DNA of 64,000 bases from Candidatus Iainarchaeum sp. (lineage in GTDB: Archaea; Iainarchaeota; Iainarchaeia; Iainarchaeales; VGJJ01), in contig CP064981.1 in NCBI GenBank assembly GCA_016699555.1, forward strand, positions 930,001-994,000, read 5' to 3'. This document shows, one piece after another, positions 49,288-58,365 of this stretch. Numbering within the stretch: position 1 is the stretch's first letter; every line of letters starts with the position of its first letter. Below the pieces are notes generated by a model, which was not told where the DNA came from, ran no database searches, and saw only the letters and a list, made by a program, of their open reading frames with translations. A program made the position numbers and the translations under genes.

Positions 49288-52038
49288 ATGAAGAGCGCAT
49301 TCCAACACCTTGTCGTAATCGCCGCGCTCATGGTGGGAATCATCCTCCTCTCCACCCCCACTTTTGCACAAGCCACACCCGTCCTGCGCTGCGGAGAAAG
49401 CCAGGCACTCGGCGCATACGTCGGACCATTCGTGGGATTGATCAACATCCTCGGCACGAACGGCAGCGCCACCGTGAATGGAATCCCGAGCGTGCGCACC
49501 ATGACCAATGCCCACGCCGAAGACGCATCCACTCAAACGGCCTACAGCTTCATCAATGGAGGAGTGGAATTGGGATGCAAATTGGAGAATGCACCCGCGG
49601 GAGTCAGCTTGAACAATAATGGAACAGGAAGCGCCACCACGATTTTGCGCCTCTCCACTCCCACTAACGCACACGTCGAAATCCCTTCAGCGGTCCCAGC
49701 AAACTATCCCGTGCCCATCCGCCTCGGAGTCGTTGGCGGAGGAAGCATCCTCTTACGCGAAGTCATCGGAGGCGGAAGCTGCAATGTAGACGAAACCCTC
49801 CTCGTGCGCCTTTATGCCGGAACCAACGCCCATGCGGAAAGCCCCAACTTCACCCCAGCCAATTACACCACCGCCACTTCCTACAGCATCTGCCTCAAGT
49901 ACTCGAGCAGCGGACCCCTCCCCGGAACGATTACCGACATTGTGGCGACAGATATCGGAATCACCCCCCTGGCAGGCACATTCCCCACCGGAACAAACAC
50001 ATTCGCATACACCCAAACCGCCCCCGCCGGAACGCCGACTCCGGTGTATGTGGATGCCTACATCAACAAGACGGCATTACCCGCCTCCACCAACACGGGA
50101 GCGCAAGAAATATTGATTTTGTGCGTCAAGGGAGGCACCTACTGCGACAGCATTGTCGCAAATTTCACGCACCCGGATTTCTACAACACCACTGCAGGCC
50201 CACCCTATCTCCCTAACAGCTTGCAAGGAATATTGATGGCCTCCGGCGGCAGCGGAGAACAAATAGGATTGTTTTCCGCACCCTATGGGGCGGGACTCCC
50301 GCTCGCGGGCATATTTCCCTCGAATGTCTTTACGGTCGACTTGCCCCAATGCCCCTACTTGGAAAGCATTACCCCCGGCGCATGCGGATTCGTGAATCAG
50401 GGAATCAACCAATTGCGCGTGGCGGATATCCATGAGGTATTGGACACGGGCAGCTTCACCGCATTCGGAAACACCTACACGGTATTCCCCTCCTTGCCTG
50501 CCGCACCCTACACCATGCGCGTGATTTCAGCAATCTATCCTGCATTCACTACGGAGGGAGGAACCCCTTACTCCGAGACCGGAGCCAGCCCACCAACAAC
50601 ACCTGTTCCGGGCGTATCCTATGTATTGAATTCCCTATTCAATAACGCCGACGCCGCCGAAATAAATGTCTCCCCTGCAGGCACCACGCCAAGTGCCACC
50701 ATCCAAGATATCGTCGAAGTCCAACTCACGCTCCAAAACTTCGGACCCACCGGAAATAGTTACACATTCGGAAACTATCCCAATCCTGCGCCACTCATCA
50801 CCAACATCACGCGCACCGTTCCGGGAGTTTTCTCCACGGACGTGGAGACCATCAATGTGTGGGTCGTTTGCAATCCCAATGATACCACCCCATGGCCGGC
50901 CTCCCCACAATTCCCTTTCGCCAATTTCGGAGAAGCCTGTCAGAGTATCCAAGACGCAGCCACCCTCTTGGGAGCCGTACAATCGGAGGCCATCAACAAC
51001 ACCCTGTTCCCGGGATTCCGACAAATCTCCTTTTGGGGAGACCAATTCCATTTGACGAATAATTACACCCAAGTATGGCTGACCAATCCCAGCGCATGCG
51101 ACATGCGTTATCCCACGCCCCCATTCAACCCCATATTCACCAGCAACAATTGGACCACCTGCCCTAATCCCGATCCATCGCAGAACCCCCAACTCCCACC
51201 ACCCATCGCCAACGGACCGCCCTCTTTTGGAGTGGGATTCCGCGCATTCAATCCACCAGCAAGCACGCCCGTGGGATCGTATCGCATCTTGAGCGCGACA
51301 TTCCCTGCGACCGTAGTCATCGGCGGCAACAACTACAGCGAGGGCATCCCCACCTTCACGCCCACCATCAACCCCTTCTCAACGGGGATGGCCAACAATT
51401 TCGCGGCGACTACATTTACAGTACTCCCGGCAGGAACCACTCCCACAACATGCAATAACAACAACATCTGCGAACCCGCACTAGGAGAAGACCCCGTGAC
51501 GTGTCCGAACGATTGTAAAGTCAGCACGCCCGGCGACGTGTACGTGCTCAAGGACATTTCTCTACCGCAACGCTACAAAGGCGAACAAGTGGATGTGGTG
51601 CTGACCATCGAAAGCAAGAAAGCCACCCCCAATTCCACGCAAGTCGAAATCAATGTCAAAGACAAGGATGGAAAAACGCTCCCCGGATTCCCCGATATCC
51701 GCACCATCGGATTCTCCGGAACCCTCACCAATGGCGTCGAAGCCATTGCGCTCCCCCCAGTTGTTCTCGAGAGCGCCGCCACGCCAGCCAATATCACATT
51801 CAAAGCCGGGGAAACCTACACCCTATACGCGCGCGTCAAACCATATGACGATCCCAGCAATAACGCCCCCAGTGTCACATTCGACGAAAGCGTGCTCGCG
51901 AATAATTCCGCATTCAAGACATTCACCGTCCCAGAAGCTCCCCAAACGTTCTCCGTGCCGGACCAGCCATGGTGGATGAGCATCATCGTGGTCGCGGGAC
52001 TGCTCGGATGGATGTTCATCGCCGGCCGAAAGAACTGA
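49288..52038 (+). CDS. Large secreted, C-terminally anchored surface protein
   Basis: 916 residues from ATG 49288, placed 26 nt after the TATA box CTTAATAAA (49258-49266); an ATG 15 bp upstream is in frame. Signal peptide (SAFQHLVVIAALMVGIILLSTPTFA), long Pro/Thr/Asn-rich extracellular part with many N-glycosylation sequons, and a C-terminal membrane helix with basic end (WWMSIIVVAGLLGWMFIAGRKN), the layout of an anchored S-layer-like or adhesin protein. The first 250 residues contain three copies of a NAHAE/NAHVE segment followed by PANY. Near the C terminus is a Cys-rich motif (CNNNNICEPALGEDPVTCPNDC) typical of archaeal and bacterial surface proteins. Confidence 0.75.
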   Translation: MKSAFQHLVVIAALMVGIILLSTPTFAQATPVLRCGESQALGAYVGPFVGLINILGTNGSATVNGIPSVRTMTNAHAEDASTQTAYSFINGGVELGCKLENAPAGVSLNNNGTGSATTILRLSTPTNAHVEIPSAVPANYPVPIRLGVVGGGSILLREVIGGGSCNVDETLLVRLYAGTNAHAESPNFTPANYTTATSYSICLKYSSSGPLPGTITDIVATDIGITPLAGTFPTGTNTFAYTQTAPAGTPTPVYVDAYINKTALPASTNTGAQEILILCVKGGTYCDSIVANFTHPDFYNTTAGPPYLPNSLQGILMASGGSGEQIGLFSAPYGAGLPLAGIFPSNVFTVDLPQCPYLESITPGACGFVNQGINQLRVADIHEVLDTGSFTAFGNTYTVFPSLPAAPYTMRVISAIYPAFTTEGGTPYSETGASPPTTPVPGVSYVLNSLFNNADAAEINVSPAGTTPSATIQDIVEVQLTLQNFGPTGNSYTFGNYPNPAPLITNITRTVPGVFSTDVETINVWVVCNPNDTTPWPASPQFPFANFGEACQSIQDAATLLGAVQSEAINNTLFPGFRQISFWGDQFHLTNNYTQVWLTNPSACDMRYPTPPFNPIFTSNNWTTCPNPDPSQNPQLPPPIANGPPSFGVGFRAFNPPASTPVGSYRILSATFPATVVIGGNNYSEGIPTFTPTINPFSTGMANNFAATTFTVLPAGTTPTTCNNNNICEPALGEDPVTCPNDCKVSTPGDVYVLKDISLPQRYKGEQVDVVLTIESKKATPNSTQVEINVKDKDGKTLPGFPDIRTIGFSGTLTNGVEAIALPPVVLESAATPANITFKAGETYTLYARVKPYDDPSNNAPSVTFDESVLANNSAFKTFTVPEAPQTFSVPDQPWWMSIIVVAGLLGWMFIAGRKN

Positions 52039-52051
52039 ATCGTAAATGCGT

Positions 52052-53587
52052 CTACTGCGCTGGCTTCGGAACTTCTTTCTTAGCAAATAATACCGCGCCC
52101 TTCTTGATGGGCTTCCCATCCAATGCTTGGGGAGATTTCAATTTCGCGAATGCGGCCGTTTCGAAACCGAACTGCTCATTCAACTTCTCATTCGCCAGCG
52201 GGAGAACGGGCGCGATGAGAATGGAAACCATGCGCAGCAACTCCACTTCCGTACGCAATAGCTGTTCCACTTCGGCGCGCTTGTTCTCCTTCATCAGCTT
52301 CCAAGGCTCTTTCTCGGCAATGGATTTGTTCCCGAGCGCAATGACATCCCACGTCTTATGCAATGCCTCCTGCGGAGAATGCGAAAGATAGGCATGATAG
52401 GCCTTCGCCGCCAACTCCTGCGCAGGAACGAGAATCGCCTGATCCAGGGGGGCTTGGGGAATAATGCCCCCATTGTATTTCTCGATCATCGAAAGCACGC
52501 GATAGGCCAAGTTACCAAAACTATCCGCGAGATCCGCATTCGTGCGCTCGATGAGGTTAGGGATGCTGAACGAGAGGTCATTCCCCACCGGCGTTTCCTT
52601 CAACAAATAATAGCGAATGGGCTCGATCCCATACTCCGGAATGATCTGTTGTGGATCGACGACGTTCCCGAGGGACTTGGACATCTTCTCTCCTTTCGCA
52701 TCATTCACGAAACCGTGCACGAACACTTGCTTGGGCAATTCCACTCCCATCGAAAGCAACATCGCAGGCCACAGCAAGGAATGGAAGCGATTGATGTCCA
52801 TCCCAATCACATGCAGATCCGCCGGCCAGCGATGCGTGTAATGGGAATGCGGATAACCGCACGCCGTGAGATAATTCACCAGCGCATCGCCCCACACATA
52901 AATCGTATGCGCCGGATTGATGGGTGCGGGAATGCCCCATGCGATCTTTTGTCTCGTAAAAGAGACATCATGCAGTCCCTTCGACAAGAACTCGCGCATC
53001 TCATTCTTCCTGAAAGCAGGAAACACATTCGTCGCGGTCGAATCAAACCACTTCTCCAACTGCGACTGGTATTTGGACCACTTGAAGAAGTAACTCTCCT
53101 CCTTCACACGCTGCACGGGCTTCTTACAATGCACATTCGGGCAAAGCTTTGTTCCATTAGGACCATCCACGAGTTCTTTTTCCGTCCAATACGTCTCATC
53201 CGAAACACAATACCATCCCTCAAACTCCCCCAAGTAGATATCCCCGGCATTCACCATCTGCTGGAACGCATGCGTGGCAGCATGGACGTGGTCTTTGTCT
53301 GTGGTACGGATGAAACGATCATACGAGATCAGACCATTGTCCATGAAGGATTGGAACAACGGGAACATCTGATCCACATATGCTTGAGGGGAAATCCCCG
53401 CCTTTTTCGCGGTCTCTTGGATCTTCTCCCCGTGCTCATCCATTCCAACTAAAAAAAAGACCTTCTCCCCATTCAAACGGTGCACGCGCGCAATGACATC
53501 TGCGATTGTTTTTTCGTACAAGTGGCCCATGTGCAAGCTGGCATTGGGATAGTCAATCGCACACGTGATGAAGAAATCCTTGGGCAT
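52052..53587 (-). CDS. metG: Methionyl-tRNA synthetase
   Basis: 511 residues. HIGH motif as HMGH in NASLHMGHLYEKTIADV, zinc-type Cys region CPNVHCKKPVQRVKEESYFFKWS, and KMSKS in DAKGEKMSKSLGN. The anticodon-binding helix bundle follows (LADSFGNLAYRVLSMI). It lacks a C-terminal dimerisation or tRNA-binding domain and, being compact, resembles the bacterial-type short MetRS rather than the longer archaeal one with two zinc knuckles; lateral origin is possible. Convergent with the surface protein. Confidence 0.94.
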   Translation of the reverse strand: MPKDFFITCAIDYPNASLHMGHLYEKTIADVIARVHRLNGEKVFFLVGMDEHGEKIQETAKKAGISPQAYVDQMFPLFQSFMDNGLISYDRFIRTTDKDHVHAATHAFQQMVNAGDIYLGEFEGWYCVSDETYWTEKELVDGPNGTKLCPNVHCKKPVQRVKEESYFFKWSKYQSQLEKWFDSTATNVFPAFRKNEMREFLSKGLHDVSFTRQKIAWGIPAPINPAHTIYVWGDALVNYLTACGYPHSHYTHRWPADLHVIGMDINRFHSLLWPAMLLSMGVELPKQVFVHGFVNDAKGEKMSKSLGNVVDPQQIIPEYGIEPIRYYLLKETPVGNDLSFSIPNLIERTNADLADSFGNLAYRVLSMIEKYNGGIIPQAPLDQAILVPAQELAAKAYHAYLSHSPQEALHKTWDVIALGNKSIAEKEPWKLMKENKRAEVEQLLRTEVELLRMVSILIAPVLPLANEKLNEQFGFETAAFAKLKSPQALDGKPIKKGAVLFAKKEVPKPAQ

Positions 53588-53703
53588 AGTAGGAGTGGGT
53601 TGGAAAGGTTATTTTAACATCACCGCCAGTTCAGAATCCAAACTGCCAATGGATAAGTATGGACAGAGCGTAAGGAGTATGGTTTTCCCCAAAAACCACT
53701 CAT

Positions 53704-53720
53704 TCTCGATACGTGGCCAG
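53704..53720 (+). repeat. Direct repeat, first copy (17 bp)
   Basis: TCTCGATACGTGGCCAG, exactly repeated at 53765-53781, 61 bp further on, where it leads into the hairpin cassette. The stretch between the copies holds one hairpin (GCAGCG/CGCTGC, 53721-53740). Confidence 0.8.
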
Positions 53721-53764
53721 GCAGCGGGCCTCAACGCTGCAGACATACGCAAGTAACCCCAAAC

Positions 53765-53911
53765 TCTCGATACGTGGCCAGTTTCGGCTGGCCGCACACC
53801 GTTTCGGCGGTGTGGAACGAGGACAGGTGCTGCGCAAGCAGCACCTGACTTCATTGGATGAACCCTTCTCAAGGGTTCTGCTGCGAAAATGAGTATCGCT
53901 TCGGCGACACC
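53765..53911 (+). repeat. Hairpin cassette, copy 5, with second 17-bp direct repeat
   Basis: Starts with the second copy of TCTCGATACGTGGCCAG and has five hairpins: GGCCAG/CTGGCC (53776-53793), CACACCG/CGGTGTG (53795-53814), CAGGTGCT/AGCACCTG (53824-53847), GATGAACCC/GGGTTC (53857-53878), GTATCGC/GCGACACC (53893-53911). The last four match the last four of copy 4 in order and linker. The flanking 53588-54048 region otherwise contains no gene I can support. Confidence 0.78.
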
Positions 53912-54048
53912 CATGAAGTAGCACCTAAACTGAGTCGTCCCGCACGTGCTCGCCATTTGCCTTATGCGCCTCAAAAAGGGCAGTGGCGAAGCACCCGGCA
54001 AACGACTTTATACTTACAAAAACAACATCTGAGAGCGAGCCGATCCCC

Positions 54049-56199
54049 ATGGATTTCGAATCAGCCGAACCACGCGAATTCTCCCCAGGCGGGCAAACCG
54101 CAGAGATCAGTATTGGGGCAGTCCAAGGAAAAGGAGAAGCCAATCCCTTCATCCCCAAATTCGAAGAATTCTATAATACCCATTACAAAAAACAAATCGA
54201 AAAATTAGTAAGAGAATATCCCCAAAAAAGATCCTTAGAAATCAGCTTCAAAGACTTGGAGAATTTTGACTTCCAGCTCGCGGATGAACTCATTGAGCAC
54301 CCCGATCTCATCCTCGAAGGCGCACGCCTCGCAGCGCAACACATCGATGTGCCCGCACTCGAAATAGAGAAGTTCGCACCCAACATCCGCATCCTCAACC
54401 TACCCCAAGACCGCCAGCCCTTAGTGCGAGACGTTTCATCCAAGCACCTGGGAAAATTATTCTGCGTGGAAGGGGTCATTCGCCAACTAACGGATGTGCT
54501 ACCAAAACTCAAGCAAGCCACATGGAGATGCAAGCGATGCGGAAACACCTATGTCATCGAACAAGTCGGGCACCAGCAAAAGCTTCCTGGGCTATGCAGC
54601 TGCAAGCACAAGGACTTCGAGTTGATCCCGGAAGAAAGCGCATTCGTGGACTACCAAAAAATCCAAATCCAGGAACCGCTTGAAATGCTCAAGGGAAGCG
54701 AACAAGCCGTCAACTTGGACATCTACATCGATGACGACTTCGTCAACCGCGTCGCACCAGGGGATCGCACACGCATCGCGGGAATTTTGCGATTATACCC
54801 CCCATCCAAGGACAAGAAGAACGTGTACAACCGTTACCTCGAAGCCAATCACATCGAAGAAACCGAAAAAGAATTCGAAGACGTGAATGTGTCGGAAGAA
54901 GAACAGGCCAAGATCAAAGAACTCGCAGCCAACCCCAAAATCTATGAGCTGCTGGTGCAGAGCATCGCCCCCAACATCTATGGACATGAAGTCACCAAAG
55001 AAGCCATTTCGCTCCAATTATTTGGAGGAGTCAAGAAAGCACTCCCTGGGGGGACTAACATCCGCGGGAATGTGCACGTGCTATTGGTGGGAGACCCCGG
55101 AACCGCTAAATCCCAACTCCTCATGGCCGCAGACAGAATCGCACCCAAATCCGTTTACGTCGCCGGAAAGACTTCCTCGGGGGTTGGACTCACTGCATCC
55201 GCAGTCAAAGACGATTTCGGAGAAGGAGGATGGACCCTCAAAGCCGGAGCACTCGTGCTCGCGTCCGGCGGAATGGTGATGGTGGATGAATTCGATAAGA
55301 TGGAAGCCGAAGATCGTTCCGCGATGCACGAAGCCATGGAACAAGGAAAGATCTCCGTTGCGAAAGCAGGACTCGTCACGCGCTTCAAAACAGACACATC
55401 CGTTCTTGCTGCCGCTAACCCCAAGCACTCGCGCTTTGATACCTACAAACCATTCTTCGAGCAAGTGGACTTACCCGCATCCCTCATCTCGCGTTTCGAT
55501 CTCTTCTTCATGATACGTGACACATTAGACAAGAAGAAAGACGAAGCCATTGCATCACATATTTTGCAATCCCACCGCGCAGGACAGCAATTGCTCCAGC
55601 ACGCGCGTGGAAGAATCATTCCCGCAGAAGAGCTGCAAGCCATCGAGAAGAAAATCACCCCTGCGATCGACACGGAGCTGCTCAGCAAATTCATCTCCTA
55701 CGCGCGACAGAACGTATTCCCCATCCTCACCGCGGAAGCCATGCAGATGATCCAGGATTTTTATGTGAATTTGCGTGACTCGGGAAGACAGACCGGCAGC
55801 TATGCCGCGACGCACCGACAGCTAGAAGGATTGGTACGACTGGCCGAAGCATCCGCGAGAATCCGATTGAGCGATTTTGTGCAACAAGAGGACGCGGAGA
55901 GAAGCATCCGCTTGGTACGCTCCTCATTAGAAGACGTCGTCAAAGACCCCACCACCGGAAAAATCGACATCGACATCGTTACAACAGGCACTACTTCCTC
56001 CACCCGCGACCACATGCGACAAATCGAGGAGATCGTGCGCAGCAAAGGAAAGGAAATGGACAAGGTGCCCGTGGATGACGTCATCGGAGAAGCCATTTCG
56101 CGTGGAATCGACGAAAACAAAGCGCGCGAGATCATCTCCAAGCTCAAGAAGAGCGGAGAGATTTATGAGCCGAGCCACGGATTCTTGAAGGGCGCATAA
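54049..56199 (+). CDS. mcm: MCM replicative helicase
   Basis: 716 residues from ATG 54049, preceded by a TATA box (TTTATA, 54007-54012) and a short leader; an upstream frame to 53983 lacks family features. N-terminal domain with zinc ribbon (CKRCG...CSCK), then AAA+ core: Walker A GDPGTAKS, Walker B MVMVDEFDKM, sensor 1 AAANPKHSRFD, arginine finger region SLISRFDLFF, and a C-terminal winged helix (VPVDDVIGEAISRGIDENKAREIISKL). No intein. Hexameric helicase that unwinds DNA at forks. Confidence 0.97.
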   Translation: MDFESAEPREFSPGGQTAEISIGAVQGKGEANPFIPKFEEFYNTHYKKQIEKLVREYPQKRSLEISFKDLENFDFQLADELIEHPDLILEGARLAAQHIDVPALEIEKFAPNIRILNLPQDRQPLVRDVSSKHLGKLFCVEGVIRQLTDVLPKLKQATWRCKRCGNTYVIEQVGHQQKLPGLCSCKHKDFELIPEESAFVDYQKIQIQEPLEMLKGSEQAVNLDIYIDDDFVNRVAPGDRTRIAGILRLYPPSKDKKNVYNRYLEANHIEETEKEFEDVNVSEEEQAKIKELAANPKIYELLVQSIAPNIYGHEVTKEAISLQLFGGVKKALPGGTNIRGNVHVLLVGDPGTAKSQLLMAADRIAPKSVYVAGKTSSGVGLTASAVKDDFGEGGWTLKAGALVLASGGMVMVDEFDKMEAEDRSAMHEAMEQGKISVAKAGLVTRFKTDTSVLAAANPKHSRFDTYKPFFEQVDLPASLISRFDLFFMIRDTLDKKKDEAIASHILQSHRAGQQLLQHARGRIIPAEELQAIEKKITPAIDTELLSKFISYARQNVFPILTAEAMQMIQDFYVNLRDSGRQTGSYAATHRQLEGLVRLAEASARIRLSDFVQQEDAERSIRLVRSSLEDVVKDPTTGKIDIDIVTTGTTSSTRDHMRQIEEIVRSKGKEMDKVPVDDVIGEAISRGIDENKAREIISKLKKSGEIYEPSHGFLKGA

Positions 56200-56200
56200 A

Positions 56201-56344
56201 CTACTTAGGCTGAAAAAATCCATCCTTATAGTGATAACCAGCCATCGGAGTCTTGTGGATAATCAGTCCTTCACTACCGCGGCACGGACAACGGTTTGCG
56301 AGACCTATTCTTTCCCATATCACCCAGACGGACAGCCCCTCCAT
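56201..56344 (-). CDS. Possible small zinc-binding protein (47 residues)
   Basis: ATG 56344 to stop at 56201, antisense to the MCM-presenilin gap, ending 1 bp from the MCM stop. The C-terminal part (NRCPCRGSEGLIIHKTPMAGYHYKDGFFQPK) looks protein-like, with CPC and two His, but there is no family match and the ATG lies in the TATA box of the gene on the other strand. It may be a remnant. Confidence 0.28.
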   Translation of the reverse strand: MEGLSVWVIWERIGLANRCPCRGSEGLIIHKTPMAGYHYKDGFFQPK

Positions 56345-56372
56345 TAAAAAGCCTTCAAGCCTTCCTCTAGCC

Positions 56373-57209
56373 ATGAACCGTTCCTTATTCCTGCAATTGC
56401 TGGGATTCTTCCTCATCGTCCAACTTGTGGGATTGTATGTGGGATTCCAACTCTACCAAGCCGACATCCAACCCGTCATCATCTCGGATAACCCGGATGA
56501 CATCACTAACTCGTTCGGCCTATTGGGCTATGTCCTGCTGGGAACCATCGTCATCTTACTCGCCATCAAATTCCTACCCGACAATGTATTGTACTGGGTA
56601 TTCAAGGGAATCGAAGCCCTCGCGGTCTTCTCCACCGCACTCATCGTCTTCTTCGCATTCATCCCCGAGGCATTTGCCATCTTGCTCGCAGTGGGACTCG
56701 TCACTATCCGCATCTTCGCACCGCAATACCTCATCTGGAGGAATATCTCCTCCATCGTTGCCACTATCGGAGCCGGAAGCCTGATCGGCGTTTCCGCGGG
56801 AGTATTGCCCGTCATCGTATTCTTGGTGCTGTTGGCCGCATACGATTACATCGCCGTATTCAAAACAAAACACATGGTCACCATGGCCAAAGCCGTTTCA
56901 AAGAAAAACCTCGCATTCACGTTTGCACTGCCAACAAAAGAACACCAATTCGAGTTAGGAACCGGAGACCTGGTCATGCCACTCGTGCTATCCGTCGCGG
57001 TCATGAAACAAGCCCTCATCTCGGGATTGGAATGGCCCGTTGCCGTCATCCCAAGCTTTGCCATTTTGATTGCCAGCTTTGCGGGATTGTGGTTGACGCT
57101 GGACTATGGAAACAAGCACATCGGAAAAGCACTCCCTGCGCTACCACTGCAAGTCGCACTCATGGTGCTGATGTACGGCGTGCTCGCTGCAACCGGAATA
57201 TTCGGATAA
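56373..57209 (+). CDS. Presenilin / signal-peptide-peptidase family intramembrane protease
   Basis: 278 residues, about nine membrane helices. All three active-site signatures: YD in AAYDYIAVFKTKHMV (Asp about 158), GxGD in LGTGDLVMPL (Asp about 199) and PAL in KALPALPLQ (about 255-257). These aspartyl proteases cut membrane helices. TATA box CATTAAAAAG (56342-56351) 26 nt before the ATG gives a leaderless start. A frame open to 56253 is rejected for lack of family sequence. Follows mcm by 170 bp. Confidence 0.92.
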   Translation: MNRSLFLQLLGFFLIVQLVGLYVGFQLYQADIQPVIISDNPDDITNSFGLLGYVLLGTIVILLAIKFLPDNVLYWVFKGIEALAVFSTALIVFFAFIPEAFAILLAVGLVTIRIFAPQYLIWRNISSIVATIGAGSLIGVSAGVLPVIVFLVLLAAYDYIAVFKTKHMVTMAKAVSKKNLAFTFALPTKEHQFELGTGDLVMPLVLSVAVMKQALISGLEWPVAVIPSFAILIASFAGLWLTLDYGNKHIGKALPALPLQVALMVLMYGVLAATGIFG

Positions 57210-57216
57210 ACCCAAT

Positions 57217-57732
57217 TTACGCCCCGTGCACAAACACATTCACGATCGTCGTGAAGCCCCATAATGCCGCATACGCCAATACCGTAAAGCGCACCATCTT
57301 ACCCGCAGTCGCAGCCACGAAGAAATTGGGCAATGGAAACTTCGCCAGCCCCGCCGCCACACCAATCACATCAAACGGAAAAGGAACGCTCGCCAAGATG
57401 AAAATCGTCGCCGTGCCCTTCCAAGTGTGCACCGAAAGCATCTTTTGGACTCGGTGCATGATACCCGTTTCCTTCGCAGAGAAATGCTGCACCAGATGAC
57501 GCCCCTGCGAGCCCACAAAATAACCCGTGAGCTCCCCAATACCTGCCCCGAGACCGGCCGTCAAACCCAATAGAATAGGAGGATACACCTGCGCCGCAGC
57601 CAAACCCACCACCGCCAACTCCACAATCGGAACAACAATGAAAACCGTCGCATTCACAATAATCGACGCAAGCAACAATCCCGGCAAGCCGAATTGGTAG
57701 GCCAATCCGGAGACGGTCGCAAGAATATCCAT
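57217..57732 (-). CDS. VTT-domain (DedA/SNARE-associated) membrane protein
   Basis: 171 residues with four to five helices. The core (LGAGIGELTGYFVGSQGRHL and FILASVPFPFDVIGVAAG) matches the VTT/DedA family: ExxGYxxGxxG and the amphipathic F-(I)-P-(x)PFD-(x)-G segment. VTT proteins are lipid scramblases or transporters. Short form near the YqaA branch. Convergent with the presenilin gene, 7 bp apart. Confidence 0.82.
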   Translation of the reverse strand: MDILATVSGLAYQFGLPGLLLASIIVNATVFIVVPIVELAVVGLAAAQVYPPILLGLTAGLGAGIGELTGYFVGSQGRHLVQHFSAKETGIMHRVQKMLSVHTWKGTATIFILASVPFPFDVIGVAAGLAKFPLPNFFVAATAGKMVRFTVLAYAALWGFTTIVNVFVHGA

Positions 57733-57768
57733 ACCTTTTTAGGAATCAAACATCATTAATAAACGCGT

Positions 57769-58254
57769 ATGAGCTTGCGCGAGAGTGCACTATTCGTATT
57801 CGCCCCATCGGCCTATGCCAAAACACCACTCCAAGGAAGATGGGTCTTCACGCATGGCACGCTCCAGCAATCCACCACCCAGGGGAATGAACACCGCGTG
57901 TGGGTGGAAGACGCCAAAGGACAATGGGAAGGATACCTCTACGCGCTCCCCCAAGAAATAAACAACGGAACCAGCGTGCGCGGATACGGCCAACTCAAGG
58001 TCCAACCCGATGGCAGCTGCAAAATCGCATTGCATTGGCTGAAGCCCATCCACGAAGACGAAAAACAATACATCGAAAAACAAACCCACACCCATTGGCA
58101 GAAACTCGTGCAAGAGTTTCCACAGCTCCCCATGCTCCAACCCTTCACCAGCAAACCCATCATCGTGCAAGAAAAACCCATTGCAAAACCAGCCCCCCAA
58201 CAAGAAGAATTCGTCCCCGCGAGCGAGTTGCACGTGGAACAGGACTATGTATAG
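57769..58254 (+). CDS. Hypothetical protein, 161 residues
   Basis: No family recognised. The first 120 residues have a beta-rich pattern (GRWVFTHGTLQQ, HRVWVEDAKGQWEGYLYALP, GYGQLKVQPDGSCKIALHW), the last 40 are Pro/Gln-rich and flexible. No signal peptide, so cytoplasmic. Start at ATG 57769, preceded by a TATA-like ATTAATAAAC about 20 nt upstream. The last codon is directly followed by a hairpin cassette. Confidence 0.6.
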   Translation: MSLRESALFVFAPSAYAKTPLQGRWVFTHGTLQQSTTQGNEHRVWVEDAKGQWEGYLYALPQEINNGTSVRGYGQLKVQPDGSCKIALHWLKPIHEDEKQYIEKQTHTHWQKLVQEFPQLPMLQPFTSKPIIVQEKPIAKPAPQQEEFVPASELHVEQDYV

Positions 58255-58333
58255 GAACCTTTAGACAAAGGTTCATCAAATCAGGTATTTCTAAAGAAAT
58301 ACCTGTTCCCGCACCACACCGACGGAACGGTGT
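58255..58333 (-). repeat. Hairpin cassette, copy 6
   Basis: Three hairpins. On the minus strand: ACACCG/CGGTGT (58333-58316), linker GGTGCGGGAAC, CAGGTATTTC/GAAATACCTG (58305-58282), linker TTTGATGAACC with AACCTTT/AAAGGTT (58273-58256). The minus-strand first hairpin and linker match copy 4 nearly base for base. On the plus strand it ends right at the TATA box of the aIF2-beta gene, so here it lies between a gene end and a promoter, reversed relative to both genes. Confidence 0.75.
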
Positions 58334-58365
58334 TTAAAAGGCTTTTTTAGGGGAATAAGAGTATA

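Noticed and set aside
53588..53760. A third tRNA gene before cassette 5
   Set aside because: I could not fold a cloverleaf on either strand, although the 17-bp direct repeat resembles the tRNA-end repeats at copies 3 and 4.
53983..54048. Longer start for MCM
   Set aside because: The added residues have no family similarity and the TATA box at 54007 lies inside the extension, so the ATG at 54049 is preferred.
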